Translations under genes and position numbers: made by a program
Notes under the pieces: model-generated
What the model saw: only the letters and a program-made list of their open reading frames with translations
What the model was told of the DNA's origin: nothing
Database searches by the model: none
Assembly (NCBI GenBank): GCA_003605085.1
Contig: QZKD01000016.1
Span: 1 to 64,000, forward strand
Source: Acholeplasma sp.
GTDB lineage: Bacteria; Bacillota_I; Bacilli_A; Acholeplasmatales; Acholeplasmataceae
Direction: 5' to 3'
DNA: 64,000 nt
Shown: one piece after another, positions 63,367 through 64,000 of the stretch
How positions within the stretch are numbered: the stretch's first letter is position 1
How the letters are laid out: every line of letters begins with the position of its first letter

Positions 63367-64000
63367 ATGGTTTCCAATTACGAATCTTTAGCAACTTGGG
63401 GGACGATTATCTATTTTGCATTATTAGGCATTTTGTTACTCACGGGTAATGTGATTCGAAGAAAAGTACCTATTTTACGAAAATCACTTTTACCTACAGC
63501 TGTTATCGGAGGTCTCTTGGGACTCATTATTAAAGAGGCCATCGTCAGACCACTCACCGGATATAGCTGGTGGATTGATGAAGCACAAATTGATAAATTT
63601 AATATGTTTTTAAATCTTGTGACTTATCATACCATTGCGATTGGTTTTATAGCAATGGGACTTAAGGTGAACGAAAAGTTCAAAATTAAAACACAACGTG
63701 CTCATAGTTATTATAATGGAATGGTTATTGTGACTTCGTATCTACTCCAAGGAATTATTGGGATAGGAATTACGGCTATTCTAGCGTTTACGATATTTCC
63801 CGTCTTCAAGACAGGTCCTGGTTTAGCGACCGGTATTTTACTCCCTTTTGGTTTTGGACAAGGTCCGGGACAAGCGAATAATTTTGGGATTGTTTATGAA
63901 AACTTTGTTAATATTGAAGGGGTATTGACTGGATTTACTGGTGGTCAATCGTATGGTCTTGCCATATCATCGATGGGATTTATTTGGGCATGTATCGGTG
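63367..64000 (+). CDS. Sodium/glutamate symporter family protein, N-terminal part
   Basis: The frame is open to the window end (211 codons). AAAGGAGAACATC precedes ATG 63367 and TATAAT lies at 63317-63322. Product begins MVSNYESLATWGTIIYFALL and has hydrophobic segments with charged caps; LLPFGFGQGPGQANNFG matches the first reentrant motif of GltS/ESS symporters. C-terminal half lies outside. Confidence 0.82.
   Translation, partial: MVSNYESLATWGTIIYFALLGILLLTGNVIRRKVPILRKSLLPTAVIGGLLGLIIKEAIVRPLTGYSWWIDEAQIDKFNMFLNLVTYHTIAIGFIAMGLKVNEKFKIKTQRAHSYYNGMVIVTSYLLQGIIGIGITAILAFTIFPVFKTGPGLATGILLPFGFGQGPGQANNFGIVYENFVNIEGVLTGFTGGQSYGLAISSMGFIWACIG

Overview
The window comes from a low-GC, standard-code bacterium that most resembles a wall-less Acholeplasma/Izemoplasma-type mollicute or a close Firmicute relative. 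TGA is used as a stop (for example at 33309, 34244 and 53032) and Trp is written TGG. The heat-shock order is hrcA-grpE-dnaK-dnaJ. rsmH is followed by mgsA rather than by ftsL/pbp genes, so no division/cell-wall cluster is visible here. A GH94 enzyme of the laminaribiose-phosphorylase type is present, an activity known from Acholeplasma laidlawii. The taxonomic placement is inference.

Region 1 (1-1836): the end of a glycerophosphodiesterase gene, a deoxynucleoside kinase and an S51-type peptidase. Region 2 (about 1950-27950) is a large beta-glucan (laminarin-like) utilisation locus. Operon A (2062-8147) holds a GH94 phosphorylase, a small cupin-like protein, a cytoplasmic GH16, a LacI regulator and a lipoprotein GH30. 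Operon B (8329-25424) holds a lipoprotein solute-binding protein (SBP), a 987-residue membrane-anchored CBM-like/SBP fusion, a permease pair, an NHL-TPR-Yip1 membrane protein, a DUF5696-like surface protein, a second permease pair, a lipoprotein GH16 and a 1043-residue phosphorylase of the GH149/GH161 type. A cytoplasmic GH30 and a second LacI regulator follow. Four operator-like palindromes of the form GAAAnCGnTTTC sit at the two main promoters. No import ATPase is encoded in the locus, so a shared MsmX-like ATPase elsewhere is expected.

As a pathway, surface GH16 and GH30 lipoproteins would cut beta-1,3 and beta-1,6 links. The large SBP/permease assembly would import oligosaccharides. Cytoplasmic GH16/GH30 and the two phosphorylases would yield glucose-1-phosphate. 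glgC and glgA (58205-60861, minus strand), behind a promoter with an AAACCGGTTT operator, could turn that into ADP-glucose and an alpha-glucan.

Region 3 (27950-36900): a candidate small RNA with two hairpin loops each holding seven Cs, an orphan response regulator, a PAS-like small protein, a secreted one-repeat protein, an endonuclease/exonuclease/phosphatase-family protein, tRNA-Lys(CUU), a DUF1801 protein, a compact operon (Nudix, membrane proteins, metallophosphoesterase lipoprotein, thioesterase, ABC-F) and ispG. Region 4 (36960-49530): rpmG, an MBL hydrolase, the HrcA/CIRCE chaperone operon, a minus-strand lipid-type operon with a fused FakA-FakB-like protein, lplA, DUF177-rpmF, rsmH and mgsA. 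Region 5 (49540-64000): a membrane protein, a Fur-family regulator, nadD-nadE-mnmA, recD2, an ABC-2 exporter, glgC/glgA, Nudix, HD hydrolase, ald and the start of a gltS-type symporter. No IS element, prophage or CRISPR array was seen, and no gene-free stretch exceeds about 300 bases.
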